Of a stretch of 39,846 bases of DNA, positions 36,643-39,846 are shown piece by piece. The stretch comes from Flavobacteriales bacterium (lineage in GTDB: Bacteria; Bacteroidota; Bacteroidia; Flavobacteriales; BACL11). The stretch is taken from positions 1 to 39,846 of the forward strand of contig PAHP01000019.1 in NCBI GenBank assembly GCA_002705205.1, read 5' to 3'. A program made the position numbers and the translations under genes. The first letter of the stretch is position 1. Every line of letters begins with the position of its first letter. The notes beneath the pieces were generated by a model. That model saw nothing but the letters and a program-made list of their open reading frames with translations. It ran no database searches and had not been told where the DNA came from.

Positions 36643-37095
36643 ATGTCAACTAAGATAAATATAAAGAATCGAAAAGCATCTTATGAATATCAATTTATAA
36701 ATACTTTTATCTCTGGAATAATACTAGTAGGGACAGAAATAAAATCAATTCGTAATAATAAAGCTAATATTTCTGATGCGTATTGCGCTTTTAATGGAAG
36801 CGAACTTTTTGTGCGAAACTTACATATTGGAGAATACAGCAATGGAGGGAAAAATAATCACGAACCAAAAAGAGAAAGAAAACTTCTACTAAATAAACAG
36901 GAATTAAAAAAGATGTTAAATAAGGTAAAAGAAAAAGGAAACTCAATCATTCCGATTCGATTATTTATTAATGAGAAAGGAAAAGCTAAACTAGAAATAG
37001 CTTTAGCAAAAGGAAAGAAGATATATGATAAGAGAGAAAGTTTAAAAGAAAAAGATCTAAAAAGAGACATAGAAAGAATAAAGAAAATAAACTAA
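36643..37095 (+). CDS. smpB: SsrA-binding protein SmpB
   Basis: This 150-residue protein binds tmRNA and delivers it to stalled ribosomes for trans-translation. The conserved opening NRKASYEYQFINTFISGIIL, then GTEIKSIRNNKANISDAYC and FVRNLHIGEYS are the RNA-binding OB-fold signatures; the basic, helical tail (GKKIYDKRESLKEKDLKRDI) is the part that occupies the empty mRNA channel. Length is normal. No ssrA gene was seen in the window. Its TAA overlaps the ATG of the beta-helix lipoprotein gene by one base. Confidence 0.97.
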   Translation: MSTKINIKNRKASYEYQFINTFISGIILVGTEIKSIRNNKANISDAYCAFNGSELFVRNLHIGEYSNGGKNNHEPKRERKLLLNKQELKKMLNKVKEKGNSIIPIRLFINEKGKAKLEIALAKGKKIYDKRESLKEKDLKRDIERIKKIN

Positions 37096-38552
37096 TGTAC
37101 AGAATCTCTATTGCTATAATTCTCTTTACGATTCTTTTTTCCTGCAAAAAAGAAGATCTCGAAAACAATAAAAACAAAACAGCAACGCTACAATTTTCTA
37201 GTGACACGATTACCTTTGACACACTCTTCACATCAATTGGCTCTCCTACAAAAATGCTAACAGTTTACAACAACAATAACTTTGATATACAAACAAATAT
37301 AAATCTAAAAGGAATATCTCAAGGACATTTTAGAATTAATGTTGATGGGATACCAGGCAACCAGCATGATAACATTGAAATCTCCGCTAATGACAGTATT
37401 TTTATCTTTTTGGAAGTTACAATTGACCCCACACAAACAAATACACCATACATTGCAGCAGACACATTAGAATTTACAACAGGAACAAAGCAACAATATA
37501 TTGATTTAATAGCTTGGGGACAAGATGCTTATTTTCATACTGCTAACAATTTCGGTATTATTATTGAAGGAACTGACACCACTCTATTTCCTTATCATGA
37601 AATAGACTGCACAAATCCATGGGAGAACGACAAACCCCATGTTATCTATGGCTATGCAGTTATTAATCCTCAACAAACACTTACTATTAATGAAGGGTGT
37701 AATATTTACTTTCATAAAAACTCAGGAATATTAGTAGGGAACCCCTTCTCAAGTTCTTTAGGAAGCAGTATAAGGGTAAATGGAACTCTTGGTAATGAAG
37801 TTGTTTTTCAAGGAGACAGACTAGATTCATGGTACACAGTCTCACCAAAACCAGCTGGACAATGGGATAGAATTTGGATAATGCCAGGAAGTGTTAATAA
37901 TAAAATAAATTATGCAATTATTAAAAACGGAAATGTAGGAATTCATGCTGATTCATCATTAATAAACGAAACAACTATAGAAATCAACAATACAATTATT
38001 GAAAACATGTCTGCTATTGGTATTTTAGGTCAAGGCGCTCGTATTACAGCCACCAACACCATTGTAAGCGAATGCGGGCAATATACTGTAGCTTGTAATA
38101 TAGGAGGAGACTACAACTTCACACATTGTACTTTTGTAAATTATTGGAATAACAGCCAAAGAACCACTCCCTCTATCTTGCTTAACAACTTCTATGAAAG
38201 CGCTAACGGACCAATTCCTCGTGAATTAAATAATGCCTATTTTAAAAATTGTATTATTGATGGAAGCCTATCTACTGAGCTTAGCTTACAAAACCAAGAA
38301 GGGATCGAATTTAATTATACTTTCGACCATTGTCTTATAAAGCTAGACCCTACTTTAAATACCAATAACTCTCATTATGAAAATGTCATAATTAATCAAT
38401 CCCCAAAGTTTATAAATAATACGCTAAGCAACTTCCATTTAAAAGAAGAATCACCCTGCATTAACACCGGAAACAATGCAACTGAAGGATCCTTTGACAT
38501 TGAAGAGAATATCAGAAATAATCCTGACATAGGCACTTATGAATTTAAGTAA
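37095..38552 (+). CDS. Beta-helix lipoprotein, probably surface-exposed
   Basis: This 485-residue protein has lipobox LFSC at Cys17 followed by KKED, fitting the K-(D/E)2 surface-export signal. Residues about 30-140 look like an immunoglobulin-type or abnormal-spindle-like beta sandwich (SSDTITFDTLFTSIGSPTKM, NISTND-type strands). From about 190 it has short strand repeats of a right-handed parallel beta helix (NYAIIKNGNVGIHADSS, TIEINNTIIENMSAIGILGQ, ITATNTIVSECGQYTVACNI), ending in NPDIGTYEF, a common terminus of these proteins. Binding or cutting of polysaccharide is possible, but no catalytic residues are evident. It is translationally coupled to smpB. Confidence 0.85.
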   Translation: MYRISIAIILFTILFSCKKEDLENNKNKTATLQFSSDTITFDTLFTSIGSPTKMLTVYNNNNFDIQTNINLKGISQGHFRINVDGIPGNQHDNIEISANDSIFIFLEVTIDPTQTNTPYIAADTLEFTTGTKQQYIDLIAWGQDAYFHTANNFGIIIEGTDTTLFPYHEIDCTNPWENDKPHVIYGYAVINPQQTLTINEGCNIYFHKNSGILVGNPFSSSLGSSIRVNGTLGNEVVFQGDRLDSWYTVSPKPAGQWDRIWIMPGSVNNKINYAIIKNGNVGIHADSSLINETTIEINNTIIENMSAIGILGQGARITATNTIVSECGQYTVACNIGGDYNFTHCTFVNYWNNSQRTTPSILLNNFYESANGPIPRELNNAYFKNCIIDGSLSTELSLQNQEGIEFNYTFDHCLIKLDPTLNTNNSHYENVIINQSPKFINNTLSNFHLKEESPCINTGNNATEGSFDIEENIRNNPDIGTYEFK

Positions 38553-39557
38553 CTACAAGCTCCTTAAGAACTCTACTGTATCCACCCCATCTGCATAATC
38601 CCAAAGCTTTGGCTTTTGAGTATGACCAAATGGCGTTTTTTCATTAGAAACTACACACTGTAGAATATCTGAATTATCTTTAATAAAATCTTGCACTAAA
38701 TCAATATCTGTATAATATTCATAATATAACATTGCTACAGGAGAAAGCAATGATTTATCTTCTTTTAAAAGCAAGAAACCATTTTCCACCAAATCATTAT
38801 TACCCATCAAAAAAATAGCCTTATTATAATCGTAATTATTTGCATACTTCTTATGTTCTATTATACCACTGTATGCATAAAACACTTTAAATAATCTGTT
38901 CAAGTCATATCCTTCAGGAAGAAATATTTTAGAAACATTTCTACAGCCTAAGCCAAAATACGAAAATACGTCATCAGCCAGCCCCTGTAACTCGCTATTA
39001 GTTTCTTCTCCGGTTAATACAGCAATCGATCTTCTGTTTTTTCTAATAATCTTTTCTACATCCTTAAAATAATACTCAAAATACTTAGATGAATTATCAT
39101 TACCTGTAGTAATTACAGCATCAAATCGCTTTTCTTTTATATTCTCAACAGACTCAATCTGACTTTTAAAATAAGGGGCAATCTTAAGTAATCTTTCAAT
39201 TATTACTGGCATCAATACTTTATCATTTGACGATAATTTAATTACTGCTCGATGACCTGTTATTAGAACTGATAATAAATCATGTAAACCGACCAATGGA
39301 ATATTGCCAGCCATAACAATCAACACCTCCCTTCTTGATTCCGGCTCTACTAAAGCATAAGGATTCAACCAAGATCTTAATGCCTCATCTGTTAACAGAT
39401 CACCCCAAGCAATTATTACTTTATTAATATTAGAGATGGTAAACCATTGGTTTTCTAGTTTTGACTGATTAATCTTCTGCTGCTGACTTTTAAAGAAACT
39501 TTCTCTCAAATAATTTCCTAATTGTATAAACGCTCTTATTCTGTTTTCTAAATTCAT
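38553..39557 (-). CDS. Acyl-CoA reductase (LuxC-like)
   Basis: This 334-residue protein resembles the short acyl-CoA reductases of Bacteroidota, related to LuxC of luciferase systems. The aldehyde-dehydrogenase-like core shows IVMAGNIPLVGLHDLLSVLI (80-99) at the nucleotide site, VIKLSSND, a FDAVITTGND segment and the probable catalytic Cys205 in YFGLGCRNVSKIFLPEGYD. It should reduce acyl-CoA to aldehyde with NADPH, perhaps for storage lipid or modified-lipid synthesis. The other lux genes are absent. Its stop codon touches the stop of the beta-helix gene on the other strand, and a hairpin terminator lies just upstream, separating it from the T9SS gene. Confidence 0.88.
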   Translation of the reverse strand: MNLENRIRAFIQLGNYLRESFFKSQQQKINQSKLENQWFTISNINKVIIAWGDLLTDEALRSWLNPYALVEPESRREVLIVMAGNIPLVGLHDLLSVLITGHRAVIKLSSNDKVLMPVIIERLLKIAPYFKSQIESVENIKEKRFDAVITTGNDNSSKYFEYYFKDVEKIIRKNRRSIAVLTGEETNSELQGLADDVFSYFGLGCRNVSKIFLPEGYDLNRLFKVFYAYSGIIEHKKYANNYDYNKAIFLMGNNDLVENGFLLLKEDKSLLSPVAMLYYEYYTDIDLVQDFIKDNSDILQCVVSNEKTPFGHTQKPKLWDYADGVDTVEFLRSL

Positions 39558-39578
39558 TATATAAAACTCCTATTTATA

Positions 39579-39610
39579 AAAAACTCCTAACATTAATGCT
39601 AGGAGTTTTT
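39579..39610. terminator. Strong bidirectional terminator
   Basis: AAAAACTCCTA at 39579-39589 and TAGGAGTTTTT at 39600-39610, with inner CATT/AATG and one A-C mismatch, form a 15-bp stem flanked by an A run on one side and a T run on the other. It should terminate the T9SS gene on the minus strand just before the acyl-CoA reductase gene. Confidence 0.85.
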
Positions 39611-39631
39611 ATAACCTAATTTTACTTTCTT

Positions 39632-39846
39632 CTATTGAAGAATTAATTTTTTATTAATTATCCCATCATTGGTTTCTATTTCTAAGAAATAAATTCCTTT
39701 TGCATTACCCTCTAAATTAATCTTCTTAGTGTACTCACCAACAAACTGTTGTAGATCATCACTTACAAGCTCCTCTCCTATTACATTAAGCACTCTCACC
39801 TTTAAGTCTTGTATCGACTCAGATGTAAAACTAATATTAAATACAT
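39632..39846 (-). CDS. C-terminal T9SS sorting domain of a secreted protein (5' part beyond window)
   Basis: An open frame enters from the right edge (first full codon at 39844) and gives 70 residues before a TAG. The sequence has the pattern of a T9SS type A sorting domain: VRVLNVIGEELVSDDL, then INLEGNAKGIYFLEI and the ending NKKLILQ (consensus ...GxYFLxI...xxKLIxx). The protein would be exported across the outer membrane by T9SS. The functional part lies outside the window, so nothing more can be said about it. It is terminated by the hairpin 22 bases beyond the stop. Confidence 0.85.
   Translation of the reverse strand, partial: VFNISFTSESIQDLKVRVLNVIGEELVSDDLQQFVGEYTKKINLEGNAKGIYFLEIETNDGIINKKLILQ

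Overview
The window is a gene-dense, very AT-rich stretch of a chromosome from a member of the Bacteroidota, most likely of the order Flavobacteriales. The evidence is a Bacteroidota-type omega subunit of RNA polymerase, a conserved bamD-rpoZ-coaBC-DUF4835-recN string, type IX secretion system (T9SS) sorting domains at the ends of two secreted proteins, lipoproteins with a K-(D/E)2 surface-export signal after the lipid cysteine, a plug-containing TonB receptor with a carboxypeptidase-like N-terminal domain, and promoters with the Bacteroidota -7 box TAnnTTTG instead of a Pribnow box. I saw no rRNA, tRNA, CRISPR array, insertion sequence or prophage.

Layout. 1-1345 (+): the end of an unknown protein, a small membrane protein and an SRPBCC-fold membrane protein. 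1460-8079 (-): gyrA followed by an M16 zinc protease and a secreted TPR protein, tightly packed. 8272-10842 (+): a ClpC-type unfoldase divergent from gyrA. 10878-23899 (-): a long run of co-oriented genes: prmC, an NTF2-like protein, ligA, a DUF6913-like protein, dapA, bamD, rpoZ, coaBC, DUF4835, recN, fabI, a methyltransferase, a sulfotransferase-like protein and a class IV aminotransferase. Internal -7 boxes before the NTF2-like gene, bamD, fabI and the sulfotransferase-like gene suggest it is split into several overlapping transcripts. 23934-27350 (+): ribD, a DMT transporter, a YigZ protein and an M42-like peptidase, overlapping or abutting. 27381-32427 (-): an XRE regulator, pyrD and an HMG-CoA lyase, then a cobalamin riboswitch leading a three-gene unit of two surface propeller-like proteins and a 47-residue membrane protein. 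32655-36568: a TonB receptor diverging from a DtxR/MntR-type regulator and a ZIP transporter, with a 16-bp palindrome between them. 36643-38552 (+): smpB and a beta-helix lipoprotein. 38553-39846 (-): an acyl-CoA reductase and the end of a T9SS cargo protein.

How it works together. Most of the window is housekeeping: DNA topology, ligation and repair, translation termination and rescue, riboflavin, lysine/cell-wall, CoA, pyrimidine and fatty-acid synthesis, outer-membrane assembly. Three accessory modules stand out. The first is a riboswitch-controlled surface unit that looks like a BtuG-type vitamin B12 capture system without its own BtuB in the window. The second is a metal-homeostasis locus (TonB receptor, DtxR-type repressor, ZIP transporter) with a recognisable operator. 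The third is a sulfotransferase-like/aminotransferase pair in the same order as the two halves of a plant fusion protein. A recurring feature is a -7 box ending only 4-6 bases before the ATG, which predicts leaderless or nearly leaderless mRNAs for several genes.
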